Below, piece by piece: positions 17,157 through 26,160 of a DNA stretch of 64,000 bases (its first letter is position 1; each line of letters begins with the position of its first letter). Made by a program: the position numbers and the translations under genes. This DNA is from Methylotuvimicrobium alcaliphilum 20Z. GTDB taxonomy: Bacteria; Pseudomonadota; Gammaproteobacteria; Methylococcales; Methylomonadaceae. The stretch lies in contig NC_016112.1 of the NCBI RefSeq assembly GCF_000968535.2, positions 3,224,001 to 3,288,000 on the forward strand. Direction: 5' to 3'. A model generated the notes under the pieces. That model had not been told where the DNA came from, did no database searches, and saw nothing but the letters and a program-made list of their open reading frames with translations.

Positions 17157-17443
17157 TAGGAACGAGCATGAAATAACTTCGACAAATACTGAAAGGGAGT
17201 TCGGTGGCTCGATTGACAGGCGTCGGCGGCAGGGCAGATTTTTGCTCCTCGGCAACTGCTCCTGCGTTGCCCTAATACACGCCATCCCTGGCGTAATGCA
17301 AAATCTGCATTCATGCCATCCATGGCAATCAGATTCCGCCGTCGAGGCTACATGGATGTATTCACGGCGACCTGCCAAGCGAGTCGCCGAACCACCACAA
17401 TGCCTAAAACTTGTAGAAGTAAATTTGTGCATATTCCTTAGCT
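17157..17443. mobile_element. Family B element with nested insertion, between corA and corB
   Basis: The outer ends are TTAGGAACGAGCATGAAATAA (left) and an inverse-like TTGTGCATATTCCTTA (right). The inner inverted repeats are GTTCGGTGGCTCGATTGACA and the matching CTGCCAAGCGAGTCGCCGAAC. The middle carries a nested palindromic unit (GGCGTAATGCAAAATCTGC, GCCATCCATGGC) shared with the copies at 30408, 38779 and 54956. It occupies most of the 411-bp gap between corA and corB. Confidence 0.75.
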
Positions 17444-17462
17444 GCGAGGTTCACATCGTTAA

Positions 17463-17499
17463 GGGGAGGCAGATATCTGCCTCCCCCCCGCTTTTTTTT
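17463..17499 (+). terminator. Terminator-like hairpin just before corB
   Basis: GGGGAGGCAGATATCTGCCTCCCC (17463-17486) is a perfect 24-bp palindrome. It is followed by CCCCG-C and eight T at 17492-17499, nine bases before the corB ATG. Sequence alone fits an intrinsic terminator or attenuator on the corB strand. Confidence 0.6.
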
Positions 17500-17507
17500 G
17501 GAAAATC

Positions 17508-19643
17508 ATGTTTATTAGCGTTAAAAAAACCTTTGTCCGCAAATTCGTATTGTCGCTATGCCTGTTGACCGTTCTGTTGGGACATCCGAAATGGGCACTG
17601 GCGCATGGATTCGCCGAAGACCATTCTTTTGGTTTAGTGACATTGCCCGAAACCCCGGGCTTGATAGGCAGACGATCCTCAATTATCGTTGACCAAGAGG
17701 CAGCTATTCAGCTGGGCAAAGCCTTGTTCTGGGATGTCAATGTCGGTAGCGACGGCATTGCTTGTGCCAGTTGCCATTTTCATGCGGGCGCCGACCGGCG
17801 CACGCGTAATCAGATGAATAGCGGTCAGCGTCATACCGCGAATACTGAAAGCGCGAAACGTTTCGAGATTGGCGGACCGGATTATGAGCTTAAAGCCAGC
17901 GACTTTCCGTTTTTTCGTTTAAGCGATCCCGCCGACAAAAACTCGGAGATACTTTTTGCGACGGACGATGTGGCCGGTTCCTCCGGCGCTTTTACACGTT
18001 CATTTGAAAGTGTTCAAGAAACGGTTGACGGCATCGACCAATGCACTCCTCAAAACAGCGATATTTTCCACGCAAACGGTTTAAGCACTCGTCAAGTGAC
18101 CAATCGCAATACGCCGACGGTCATCAATGCGGCCTTCAATTTTCGAAACTTCTGGGACGGGCGCGCCAACAATATTTTTAACGGCGTCTCGGGCTTTGGA
18201 CATCGAGACCCCAACGCCAAGGTTTGGATAGCCAGAAACGACAAAAGAGCCCGACAAGTCAAGTTGTACCTAGAGCATGCTTCTCTCGCATCCCAGGCCG
18301 TCGAGCCGCCATTGGATATGATAGAAATGTCCTGCCAAGGACGGACCTTTTCCGAAATAGGCAAAAAATTAATTCGACGCCGTCCGCTCGAAACACAGCT
18401 TGTTCATGCCGAAGACAGTGTATTGGGTGTGGTGCGTCATGAATCCGGAAAGGGCTTGAATACCACTTATGGCGAATTGATCGAAAAAGCCTTCCATAGA
18501 AAATTCTGGCGGGCCAATGCGGATTTCGGCGTTTCGAATTCGGGCGAGCCTTATTCTCAGATCGAGGCCAATTTCGCCTTCTTTTTCGGCCTGGCGATTC
18601 AACTTTACGAAAATACGCTAATCTCCGATCAAGCACCTTTCGATCAGCCATTGGACGATGAAGGCTATCCTTACGGGTTTACCGCTCAACAAAAGCAGGG
18701 GCAAGATGTCTTTTTCGATGCGCATTGCCATAACTGCCATTCCGGGCCGACATTCTCGGCGGCGATCAACCCTCAAGCCTATTATCGTTCAGGCAGAAAA
18801 CCGCGCTATCTCCGCGTAGTCGACAGGACTGTTTTAGGTGAGCAGACCAGTGGCGTGGGCATCGACAAAACATTAGTCGACATTGGGTTTTTCAACACCA
18901 GTGTGACACCGAATGACTACGATGTGGGGCTAGGCGGCAAGGATCCGTTCGGTAATCCGCTGTCCTTTTCGGAACAATATTTGGCGGTCTTGGCAAACGC
19001 CTCCAAGTCAATGGTCGACCCCATCAGGGTTGTTGCCTGTGATTTTGTTGAACCATTCGTCAGTGAATTGGAATTCGGCGACAGAGAAACGGTTCGCGAT
19101 CGCCGTTTTGGACGCGGAGCGGTATGTCGCGGTAAAGCGCTAAGACAACTATCAAGAGTGCCGTCCCCTGCTGTCGTTGAGGCGGAAATGCGTAAACCCG
19201 GCAACGGCCGTGTCTCAACCTTGACTAAAGGCGCCTTCAAGGTGCCCACTCTAAGAAACGTCGAATTGACCGGGCCATACATGCATAATGGCGGCATGAA
19301 GTCGCTTGAGGAAGTCGTGGAGTTTTATAATCGTGGCGGAAATATACAAAATCGGCGTCATGCGGCCACCTTAGTATTCGACCAAGGTTTTACCGAAGAA
19401 GACAAAGCAAGCTTGGTCGCTTTTATGAAAACCTTGACCGATGAGCGGGTGCGCTGGGAAAAAGCGCCTTTCGATCACCCCGAACTTTGGGTCCCGCACG
19501 GACATGAGGAAGGAGTCGGCAGCCAGATCGATCCGGGTAGTTTGGCAGAAGACAAGTTTATTTATGTTCCGCCCGTAGGTCGGAATGGTCGCACGAGCGA
19601 TCAGGGCCCTTTAAAGCCTTTTGATAGTTTTTTACAACCTTGA
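17508..19643 (+). CDS. corB: CorB/SACCP-like di-haem cytochrome c peroxidase family protein
   Basis: This is a 711-residue secreted protein with a signal peptide (KKTFVRKFVLSLCLL...ALA-HG). It has two c-type haem motifs: CASCH near residue 85, in the usual FWDVNVGSDGIACASCH context of the MauG/cytochrome c peroxidase family, and CHNCH near residue 404. A conserved C-terminal TPTLRN-like motif (VPTLRNVELTGPYMHNGG) is also present. The length is about twice that of classical CCPs and matches the surface-associated peroxidases found beside MopE/CorA in methanotrophs. It may oxidise the CorA tryptophan to kynurenine, as MauG oxidises tryptophans, or serve in extracellular redox chemistry; this is inferred. 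The ribosome site is weak (GGA five bases before ATG) and sits behind a terminator-like hairpin. Confidence 0.82.
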   Translation: MFISVKKTFVRKFVLSLCLLTVLLGHPKWALAHGFAEDHSFGLVTLPETPGLIGRRSSIIVDQEAAIQLGKALFWDVNVGSDGIACASCHFHAGADRRTRNQMNSGQRHTANTESAKRFEIGGPDYELKASDFPFFRLSDPADKNSEILFATDDVAGSSGAFTRSFESVQETVDGIDQCTPQNSDIFHANGLSTRQVTNRNTPTVINAAFNFRNFWDGRANNIFNGVSGFGHRDPNAKVWIARNDKRARQVKLYLEHASLASQAVEPPLDMIEMSCQGRTFSEIGKKLIRRRPLETQLVHAEDSVLGVVRHESGKGLNTTYGELIEKAFHRKFWRANADFGVSNSGEPYSQIEANFAFFFGLAIQLYENTLISDQAPFDQPLDDEGYPYGFTAQQKQGQDVFFDAHCHNCHSGPTFSAAINPQAYYRSGRKPRYLRVVDRTVLGEQTSGVGIDKTLVDIGFFNTSVTPNDYDVGLGGKDPFGNPLSFSEQYLAVLANASKSMVDPIRVVACDFVEPFVSELEFGDRETVRDRRFGRGAVCRGKALRQLSRVPSPAVVEAEMRKPGNGRVSTLTKGAFKVPTLRNVELTGPYMHNGGMKSLEEVVEFYNRGGNIQNRRHAATLVFDQGFTEEDKASLVAFMKTLTDERVRWEKAPFDHPELWVPHGHEEGVGSQIDPGSLAEDKFIYVPPVGRNGRTSDQGPLKPFDSFLQP

Positions 19644-19680
19644 AGCGACTCGCTCCGGATTCGTAGTATTCCGTTAAAAA

Positions 19681-19840
19681 TATACCTTTCGCACTTCAAA
19701 TTTCGGTAGTGCCCGAGAAGGCACCGGGGTGTCCGACAAAGGCTTTGTCAACATGGAGCAGGCATAGAGCCTACATGGACATATTAACGGCGTCCTTTGA
19801 CGGGCACCCCGGTGCCGAATTTTGATCTACGGTGGGTATA
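19681..19840 (-). repeat. Family A repeat, full 160-bp copy, reverse orientation
   Basis: It runs TATACCTTTCGCACTTC to GGTGGGTATA with the core on the minus strand (GGACGCCGTTAATATGTCC). It occupies half of the 315-bp gap between corB and ppk1. The remaining bases before ppk1 (19841-19958) must hold its promoter. Confidence 0.85.
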
Positions 19841-19958
19841 AACAAACGCACCAAGATTATTTGCGAAAGCTTAAAGACTCCAGAAGCCTACTCTCTTGAT
19901 CGGTTATAATTTGTAATCCACTTTTCGATGACATATTGACCAAGGGCGCCTGGAAGCA

Positions 19959-22133
19959 ATGAATACACAAAGCAGCACTATCGAACCGAATGCCCCTTCT
20001 ATTCGTGTAGACTTCGACGCAACTTCTCCCGAATGGTACCTGAACCGCGAATTGACTTGGCTCGAGTTCAATAAACGCGTCTTGCACGAAGCCGAGGACG
20101 AGCGAACGCCGCTACTGGAAAGAGTCAAATTTATCGCGATCGTCAGCTCCAATCTGGACGAATTTTTCATGAAGCGCATCGGCGGACTCAAACAACAACT
20201 CGGCGCCGGCATCACCGAATTAAGCGTGGACGGTCGCAGCCCCCAACAACAAATCACCGAATGCTACGCGGTCGTACGCGAAATCGAAGCGAAAAAACAG
20301 CAACTGTTCGTCGAATTAATGCAGCATCTCGAGTCGCAAGACATCCGTATCCTTCCTTTCACCGAATTAACGCGCACTCAACAAAAACAAATGCGCGATT
20401 ACTATATCCAGAATATTTTCCCGCTAGTGACGCCTCAGGCGATCGATCCGGCGCATCCGTTTCCGTTCATTTCGAACCTGGCTTTGAACCTGCTAGCCGG
20501 GGTCTATTGCACAGACCCCGAACTCGTCACGCTCGTCAGGATCAAAGTCCCGGTCGGCCCCAGACTGCCGCGTTTCATTCAGGTCGGCGACGAGTTTGTT
20601 TATGTTGCGCTGGGCGATTTAATCGCGAACAATTTAGATTTACTGTTTCCGGGCATGAATATTGCTTTTGCGGATTTATTCCGCGTGACGCGCAACGCCA
20701 TCACCGAAAAGGACGAGGACCAGGCCGACGACTTACTACAAATGATCGAATCGGAATTGCGCGAACGCAAATTCGCCTCGGTCGTTAGACTCGAAGTCGC
20801 CTCAACGATGGGCAAGTTGCAACGCGGCATGCTGGCCGCCGAACTTAATCTGAACGAGCATGATGTATTCGTTGTCGACCAGCGCTTGGCGATGTCCGAT
20901 TTATTTCAAATCGCCGCGATCGACCGGCCGGACTTGCTCGACGCCCCGCATCACCCCTGCGATCACCCTAAATTAGCCGGCGCGCCGAATATTTTCCATG
21001 CCATTCGCGAACAAGAGACGATACTGCTGCAACACCCCTATGAGTCTTTCGTGACGACGGTCGAACGCTTCGTCAAGGAAGCTAGCCGCGACCCGAATGT
21101 TCGGGCCATTAAAATGACGCTATACCGCACTTCGGCCGGCACCAAAATCGTCCAATATTTGATTGACGCCGCATTAAACGGCAAACAGGTTACCGTATCG
21201 GTGGAGTTGAAAGCGCGTTTCGATGAATCGGCCAATATCCAATGGGCACAACGCATGGAGCGCTCAGGGATTCATGTCACTTATGGCGTGGTCGGACTCA
21301 AAACGCACAGTAAAGTGGTTTATGTCGTTCGCCAGGACTATAACGGTCTACGCCGATACGCGCATATCGGCACAGGAAATTATCACGCCGGAACCGCCAG
21401 GCTCTATACCGACCTCGGCATTTTGACCTGCGACCAAGACATCGGCAAAGACCTTACCGAATTATTCAATTATATGACGACGGGCCTGGTTCCGAAGCGC
21501 CAATACAATTGTCTACTCACCTCGCCGAAATACCTAAAACCCGCTTTAATCGAAAAAATCGAACGCGAAATCGCCAAACATTCGCCAAAAACACCCGGTT
21601 TGATTCAATTCAAGATGAATGCCTTAGAAGATGTCGATATCACGGCCGCGCTTTATCGGGCCGCTCAAGCCGGCGTCAAAATCGATTTGATCGTCCGCGA
21701 TACCTGCCGACTGCGACCCGGCATTCCGGGAATCTCCGATTCGGTACGCGTCATCAGCATTGTCGGCCGTTTTCTTGAGCATTCGCGGATTTTTTATTTC
21801 CAAAACGGCGGCGACGAAGAATATTTCATCGGCTCGGCCGACTGCATGAAACGCAACCTGGAAAGCCGCGTAGAAGTCGTCACACCGATCAGAAAACCCG
21901 AATTACAAGCCGAGCTACGAGAAGTATTGAACGTACAATTAAATAATCAAAGAAGCGTTTGGGAGATGCAGTCCGACGGCAGCTATGTTCAGCGCCAACC
22001 GAAAAATGAACAGGACGCCGTTGGAGCCCAAGAAACGCTGATTAACTTAGCCCAGACACGCCTTAAACAAGCCGGCTCTGAAAAAAAACTCAAGAAATCG
22101 AAAAAAAGCCGATCCGGATCGCGCCCTGGATAA
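19959..22133 (+). CDS. ppk1: Polyphosphate kinase 1
   Basis: The 724 residues have the four-domain PPK1 layout. The N-terminal domain begins YLNRELTWLEFNKRVLHEA. A middle head domain follows. The two phospholipase-D-like catalytic domains contain IKMTLYRTS and YAHIGTGNYH, with the autophosphorylated His at about residue 469, and a second conserved region IGSADCMKRNLESRVE. The enzyme reversibly polymerises the gamma phosphate of ATP into polyphosphate, at the inner membrane. Length is typical (about 690-740). There is a basic tail (KKLKKSKKSRSGS) that is not part of the catalytic core. No ppx exopolyphosphatase gene is adjacent. A family E hairpin element follows 26 bp after the stop and probably terminates transcription. 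Confidence 0.96.
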   Translation: MNTQSSTIEPNAPSIRVDFDATSPEWYLNRELTWLEFNKRVLHEAEDERTPLLERVKFIAIVSSNLDEFFMKRIGGLKQQLGAGITELSVDGRSPQQQITECYAVVREIEAKKQQLFVELMQHLESQDIRILPFTELTRTQQKQMRDYYIQNIFPLVTPQAIDPAHPFPFISNLALNLLAGVYCTDPELVTLVRIKVPVGPRLPRFIQVGDEFVYVALGDLIANNLDLLFPGMNIAFADLFRVTRNAITEKDEDQADDLLQMIESELRERKFASVVRLEVASTMGKLQRGMLAAELNLNEHDVFVVDQRLAMSDLFQIAAIDRPDLLDAPHHPCDHPKLAGAPNIFHAIREQETILLQHPYESFVTTVERFVKEASRDPNVRAIKMTLYRTSAGTKIVQYLIDAALNGKQVTVSVELKARFDESANIQWAQRMERSGIHVTYGVVGLKTHSKVVYVVRQDYNGLRRYAHIGTGNYHAGTARLYTDLGILTCDQDIGKDLTELFNYMTTGLVPKRQYNCLLTSPKYLKPALIEKIEREIAKHSPKTPGLIQFKMNALEDVDITAALYRAAQAGVKIDLIVRDTCRLRPGIPGISDSVRVISIVGRFLEHSRIFYFQNGGDEEYFIGSADCMKRNLESRVEVVTPIRKPELQAELREVLNVQLNNQRSVWEMQSDGSYVQRQPKNEQDAVGAQETLINLAQTRLKQAGSEKKLKKSKKSRSGSRPG

Positions 22134-22158
22134 GTAACGATAATCCAATACCTTTAAT

Positions 22159-22272
22159 CCTAAAAAGAGCAGTTGACATGTGTTGTAGACCGTTCGTGCT
22201 GAGCCAATTCGAAGCATGAAGGGTCTACAACACTTTCACCGTCTTGGTGGAGCCTCAACTGCTCTTTTTAGG
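22159..22272. repeat. Family E element, 18-bp perfect inverted ends, likely terminator
   Basis: CCTAAAAAGAGCAGTTGA (22159-22176) is matched in inverse at 22255-22272, ending CTCTTTTTAGG. Inner arms TTGTAGACC/GGTCTACAA form another stem. Its position straight after ppk1, and that of its sister after xfp (46510), suggests use as a 3' end signal. The 128 bp beyond it hold nothing recognisable. Confidence 0.75.
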
Positions 22273-22400
22273 TTAATCTTACGGGCAACAACCATAATTT
22301 GCCCTACAGCATTGGAAATCCATAGCCGACGTTAACGCCAAGCACACCGGCGGTAATGGAACACCTTGTTAGCTCCAACCTGACCGAGCAAACATCGCCT

Positions 22401-24794
22401 TCAGTATAAATCCTGCTGAAACCCCACAAACACCTCCCGAATGCGCTTTACCTCGCCCAGTTCGTTAACGGCATCGTGGAGGCTGTGGTATTTCAGCTCG
22501 ATCAACTGCGGCAGTTTTTCCAGATCCAATTCACCGACACCGCGTTCAACATAGTGGCCGAGCACAAACTGTAGAAACTCCCGTTGCGGATAATCCGGGT
22601 AATGGTTAAAGATAGTCGCGCGATGCGATTCGACACGCTCGGCGCGGCTGAGCGGCGGCTGATTAAACGCAATATAGGCGAGCACATCATAGAGATCGCT
22701 TTTCTCGGCATGGATCATGTTGCCGATTTCCCGCAACTGCTCCATGCCGTAGCCACGTTCTTGCAGCCCTTCAAGCAGTTTCTTGCGGGTTTGTGGCTGG
22801 CCCCAAAGTCTGCGCAGTTCATCTTCGTTTTTGAATAATTCCGGCAGTTGGCCAAACAGGCGCTCGACAAATTGCGCGGCTGACAGGGGTTTTCCATCCG
22901 GCCCCCAGAAGCTGGTGGAACTCATGTATTGAATCAATCGTTCTTTGCCATCGGCCAGCTTGATCTTCACTTTAACCGTCTTCTTACAAATACAAGGAAA
23001 TTCACCGCAATAAGGACAAAATTCCGGCTCCGGCCGATTGCACTCACACGGGGTCCGTCCGCATATTTTGCAGGGCTCGGGGGGTGTTACCGCGCAGGTA
23101 CAGGGAATATTGCCGCAGCGTTTGCAGACTTCCGGTTCCAACGGCTCGCCGTCCCATTCCGGGTCATTGAAGTGCTCATAAGCCTTTACAAAATCATAAA
23201 GGGTGAAATAGTCCTTGCCGTCAAACAGGCGCGTGCCGCGACCGATAATCTGCTTGAACTCGATCATCGAGTTTATCGGGCGCAACAGTACAATATTGCG
23301 GATATTGCGCGCATCCACCCCGGTAGAGAGCTTCTGCGATGTCGTCAGAATGGTGGGAACGGTTTTTTCATTATCCTGAAACAGGCGCAGAAAACGCTCG
23401 CCCTCGGCGCCGTCATTGGCGGTTACCCGCACGCAGTAATTCGGATCGCTACTGGTTTTATACTGGTTAATCAAATCCCGCACGGCCAGGGCATGTTCCT
23501 GGGTGGCGCAGAACACCAGCGTCTTCTGGTTCGGGTCAATCATGTCCATAAACAGTTTCACCCGGTAGGCTTCGCGCTCTTTAATCTCGATTACCCGATT
23601 AAAGTCATCTTCGGTATAGCGCCGGCCTTCTTCTATTTCGCCTTCAATGAGGGTGTCATCCGGTGTGTACACATAATCATCCAGCGTGGTGGCAATCTGC
23701 TGGACCCGAAACGGGGTAAGGAAACCGTCGTTAATGCCCTGTTTCAATGAATAGACATACACCGGCTCGCCAAAATAGGCATAGGTATCGGCATTGTGTT
23801 TGCGTTTGGGCGTGGCGGTTAAACCCAACTGCACGGCGGGCGAGAAATACTCCAGAATGCCGCGCCAGTTGCTCTCGTCATTGGCACCGCCACGGTGACA
23901 TTCATCGATAATAATCAAATCAAAGAAGTCCGGCGGATACTCGCCAAAACTGGGCAGCGAATTGCCTTGGCTATCCTGGCCCGACATAAAGGTCTGGAAA
24001 ATGGTAAAAAAGAGGCTACCGTTTTTCGGCACCTGGCCTTTCTTGCGGATGGTTTCCGGATCAATGCGGACCAGCGCATCTTCCGGAAAGGCGGAAAAGC
24101 TGTTGTAGGCCTGATCGGCCAGAATATTGCGATCCGCCAGAAACAGAATACGCGGCCGTCGATTGGGTTCTCTGCTTAAATTCCAGCGGCTGTGAAACAG
24201 TTTCCAGGCCAGTTGAAAGGCAATCGCGGTTTTACCGGTGCCGGTAGCCAGCGTCAGTAATATGCGTTGCTCGCCTTCGGCGATGGCTTCCAGGGCGTTA
24301 TTGATCGCATTGTGCTGGTAATAACGCGGCTGCCAGAAACCGCCCTTGTCTTCAAACGGCACTTCGCCGAAACGCTCACGCCAGGGGTTCGGTTTGGCGA
24401 AGGTTAGCGCCCATAACTCATCAGGCGTGGGGTAGCGATCGACATAGCCTTCCTTGCCTGTGTGCATGTCAATCTGATAAATGCCGACGCCATTAGTGGA
24501 ATAGGTAAAACGGGTTTGCAGGCGCTCAGCATAGCGCTTAGCCTGTGCCACGCCTTCGGTATCTGGCAGGCTTTGCTTTTTCGCCTCGATAACGCCCAGC
24601 TTCTGGCCTTTATAAAACAGCACATAATCGGTAATATCCTGCTTGCCGCGTTTGCCCGCACCCTGCAAGCGCCCCAAGGTAATCACCTCACGCCGCACCC
24701 GACTGCCGTCCACCACGCCCCAGCCGGCGGCTTTTAACGCGGGGTCGATCAGTTCGGAGCGCGTCTCTGCTTCATTTAGGCCAACTTCGATCAT
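22401..24794 (-). CDS. hsdR: Type I restriction enzyme, R (nuclease/translocase) subunit
   Basis: The start MIEVGLNEAETRSELIDPAL (24794) is preferred over 24833 because AGGA precedes it. The protein has an N-terminal nuclease domain with D...EAK (ITDYVLFYKG, GVIEAKK), a superfamily 2 translocase with Walker A LATGTGKT, box II IIDECH and motif VI QIIGRGTRLF, and a C-terminal EcoEI-type domain that docks on HsdM/HsdS. Between translocase and C-domain are three tandem C-x2-C-G-x2-P-C-x-C modules (CKRCGNIPCTC, CKICGRTPCEC, CPYCGEFPCIC), which should bind zinc. HsdR translocates and cleaves DNA lacking the methylation set by HsdM/HsdS. It is separated from hsdS by 1.5 kb of toxin-antitoxin debris. 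The frame is intact. Confidence 0.93.
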   Translation of the reverse strand: MIEVGLNEAETRSELIDPALKAAGWGVVDGSRVRREVITLGRLQGAGKRGKQDITDYVLFYKGQKLGVIEAKKQSLPDTEGVAQAKRYAERLQTRFTYSTNGVGIYQIDMHTGKEGYVDRYPTPDELWALTFAKPNPWRERFGEVPFEDKGGFWQPRYYQHNAINNALEAIAEGEQRILLTLATGTGKTAIAFQLAWKLFHSRWNLSREPNRRPRILFLADRNILADQAYNSFSAFPEDALVRIDPETIRKKGQVPKNGSLFFTIFQTFMSGQDSQGNSLPSFGEYPPDFFDLIIIDECHRGGANDESNWRGILEYFSPAVQLGLTATPKRKHNADTYAYFGEPVYVYSLKQGINDGFLTPFRVQQIATTLDDYVYTPDDTLIEGEIEEGRRYTEDDFNRVIEIKEREAYRVKLFMDMIDPNQKTLVFCATQEHALAVRDLINQYKTSSDPNYCVRVTANDGAEGERFLRLFQDNEKTVPTILTTSQKLSTGVDARNIRNIVLLRPINSMIEFKQIIGRGTRLFDGKDYFTLYDFVKAYEHFNDPEWDGEPLEPEVCKRCGNIPCTCAVTPPEPCKICGRTPCECNRPEPEFCPYCGEFPCICKKTVKVKIKLADGKERLIQYMSSTSFWGPDGKPLSAAQFVERLFGQLPELFKNEDELRRLWGQPQTRKKLLEGLQERGYGMEQLREIGNMIHAEKSDLYDVLAYIAFNQPPLSRAERVESHRATIFNHYPDYPQREFLQFVLGHYVERGVGELDLEKLPQLIELKYHSLHDAVNELGEVKRIREVFVGFQQDLY

Positions 24795-25006
24795 GAGGTG
24801 TTTTCCTATCCTTTTCTTGTTTGCCCACAGCAACTCACTGCCATTAAATTAAGCCCTTGCCCCGTCATTCCGCCAGGGATTGGCGGAATCCAGTGCCACG
24901 GAGGGCAGGATTTTGAAGCCTCTTCAACACATAGGAGAAAATCGTAGCCAAGCCCCTCTCTCTTCTCTTCATACTCCCTTTGGATTGAATAACCGTCTAA
25001 GAATAA

Positions 25007-25111
25007 AAGGTATAGGATGTGTCTATCGAGGACCGCCGTGAACCCATCCCTGGGGGCTTGACGGCAGCAATCCCTGCTGCCGACATCCTCGCTAGCCACA
25101 CCCCATACCTT
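25007..25111. repeat. Family C repeat, full copy
   Basis: It begins AAGGTATAGGATGTGTC and ends CCACACCCCATACCTT, an imperfect inverted pair. The middle has GACCGCCGTGAACCC and a GGCTTGACGGCAGCAA hairpin related to the family A/B core. It occupies the gap upstream of hsdR. Confidence 0.75.
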
Positions 25112-25183
25112 CTTCATAAAGTTGGACTCTTTATCTAATTTTTCGATATGCAAAACTCCGTTCTGGCAATGCCGGTTCCGGAG

Positions 25184-25287
25184 AGGGTGCGGTTGCTCGA
25201 TCGACAGGCGTCGGCGGCAGGGACAGCCGCCGTCGAGCCTACATGGACGTATTCACGGCGTCCTGTCGGGCGAGTGACCGCACCCTC
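25184..25287 (-). repeat. Family B core repeat (104 bp)
   Basis: The ends are AGGGTGCGGTTGCTCGATC and CGAGTGACCGCACCCT. It has the same length as the core at 2941-3044, in the opposite orientation, without the nested unit. It lies where the toxin partner of the small antitoxin at 25330 would be expected. Confidence 0.75.
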
Positions 25288-25329
25288 CCAACTAGAGAAC
25301 TTTCATTTGCCGGGGCGATGGCCAGACCT

Positions 25330-25539
25330 TCATGAACGTGACTTTGAAAGTATTCGCGCTTTAACACTTGACCACGGAGAACCTGTATCTTGGTCGATTT
25401 CGAACGATTTCAATCGCCGGTCTAGCTCCTGCTTCTGGGACTCAGTGAGTTCAATTTTCGCATCTTCCGCGATTACGCTGTCCCACAAAGCTTCGGCTAG
25501 AATAATTCGCTCAGATATTGTAAGTGACTGTATTTCCAA
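25330..25539 (-). CDS. Addiction-module antitoxin (unstable antitoxin family)
   Basis: This 69-residue protein has the pattern LTISERIILAEALWDSVIAE, then LTESQKQELDRRLKSFE and GSPWSSVKARI, which is the signature of the short addiction-module component family (PF09720). Its usual partner is a RelE/ParE-type mRNase whose start overlaps the antitoxin stop. An ATG does overlap the stop here (ATGA at 25329-25332), but its frame ends after 13 codons and then meets a family B repeat. The toxin is therefore absent and the antitoxin is an orphan. Confidence 0.75.
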   Translation of the reverse strand: MEIQSLTISERIILAEALWDSVIAEDAKIELTESQKQELDRRLKSFEIDQDTGSPWSSVKARILSKSRS

Positions 25540-25643
25540 AGTATTTACCTCAGACAGAAAATATATTGCATGATTTTATCACAAGTCAGCGCTGAGACTG
25601 CTAGGCAATAAGAACATAACGTTGGGGTTAACCGGCACCGGAC

Positions 25644-25800
25644 TCACCCCGCTTTGGCGTATCCGGCACGAGGGTGATCGGGATCGGGACTTTTAATCAA
25701 ACCGGCATCAAGTGCTTTTTTGATGACAAGCGAAGTTTTAGAAGCATTTACTAGCAGTGTCATTTGCGGCAGTTGTTGCAACAGCTGAGGAACGCAGCAA
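25644..25800 (-). pseudogene. C-terminal remnant, possibly of a Fic-family protein
   Basis: On the minus strand one frame reads QLLQQLPQM, TLLVNASKTS, then KKALDAGLIKSPDPD and a stop at 25644. The winged-helix-like tail with xALDAGLIKxxDPD resembles the C-terminus of Fic/DOC-type proteins. There is no start and no catalytic HPFx(D/E)GNGR motif, so at most a fragment remains. This is recognised from memory of the motif only. Confidence 0.3.
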
Positions 25801-25835
25801 TGAGCCGGCCAGGTGCAGCGACTTGATCGGCATTT

Positions 25836-26057
25836 CTATGTAATCTCATAAATAACGGAACGATATTTTGGAGGAGGAATTTGCTTTCCGTTTGCTTTTG
25901 CAGCGGCTAACCAATTCTCTTTGGCTACCAACACTTCTGCCAAGGCTTGAGCCGGTGTTTCAGCAAAAGCTGAGCACGCCTTAAGATCCGGAATATCAGC
26001 GATATATCCCTCGTCATCTTCGCTATAAAAGATATTGATATGATAGTCTTTCATCAT
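25836..26057 (-). CDS. hicB: HicB-family antitoxin (second locus)
   Basis: The 73 residues include YHINIFYSEDDEGYIADIPDL, then ACSAFAETPAQALAEVLVAKENWL and the tail PPPKYRS. These are the HicB strand-strand-helix fold with the conserved GYIADIPDL. The frame is complete and starts with ATGATG at 26057, overlapping the stop of the upstream hicA remnant by the usual four bases. Only the last 34 residues of that toxin survive, so this is another antitoxin without an active partner. Confidence 0.8.
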   Translation of the reverse strand: MMKDYHINIFYSEDDEGYIADIPDLKACSAFAETPAQALAEVLVAKENWLAAAKANGKQIPPPKYRSVIYEIT

Positions 26058-26160
26058 TCCTCTCCCATTTGGAGGTTATGTGCTTTAATCAATTGCAGCA
26101 TCTGTTTAATTTGGTAAGGTTTTGCTTTCCCTTTGACATTTTGAAGATTCAGTTGTCTCG
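26054..26160 (-). pseudogene. hicA: C-terminal fragment of a HicA-like toxin
   Basis: In the frame ending TGA at 26054-26056 the minus strand encodes LNLQNVKGKAKPYQIKQMLQ, then LIKAHNLQMGEE. The KAKPYQIKQ-type tail matches the C-termini of the longer HicA toxins that pair with this HicB type. The fragment starts abruptly at the palindromic repeat at 26157, so the catalytic half is missing. Confidence 0.55.

Noticed and set aside
22929-23750. 273-codon plus-strand open frame opposite hsdR
   Set aside because: Antisense shadow of hsdR with low-complexity composition.
24806-25153. 115-codon minus-strand open frame upstream of hsdR
   Set aside because: It runs through a family C repeat and shows no conserved motif or ribosome site.
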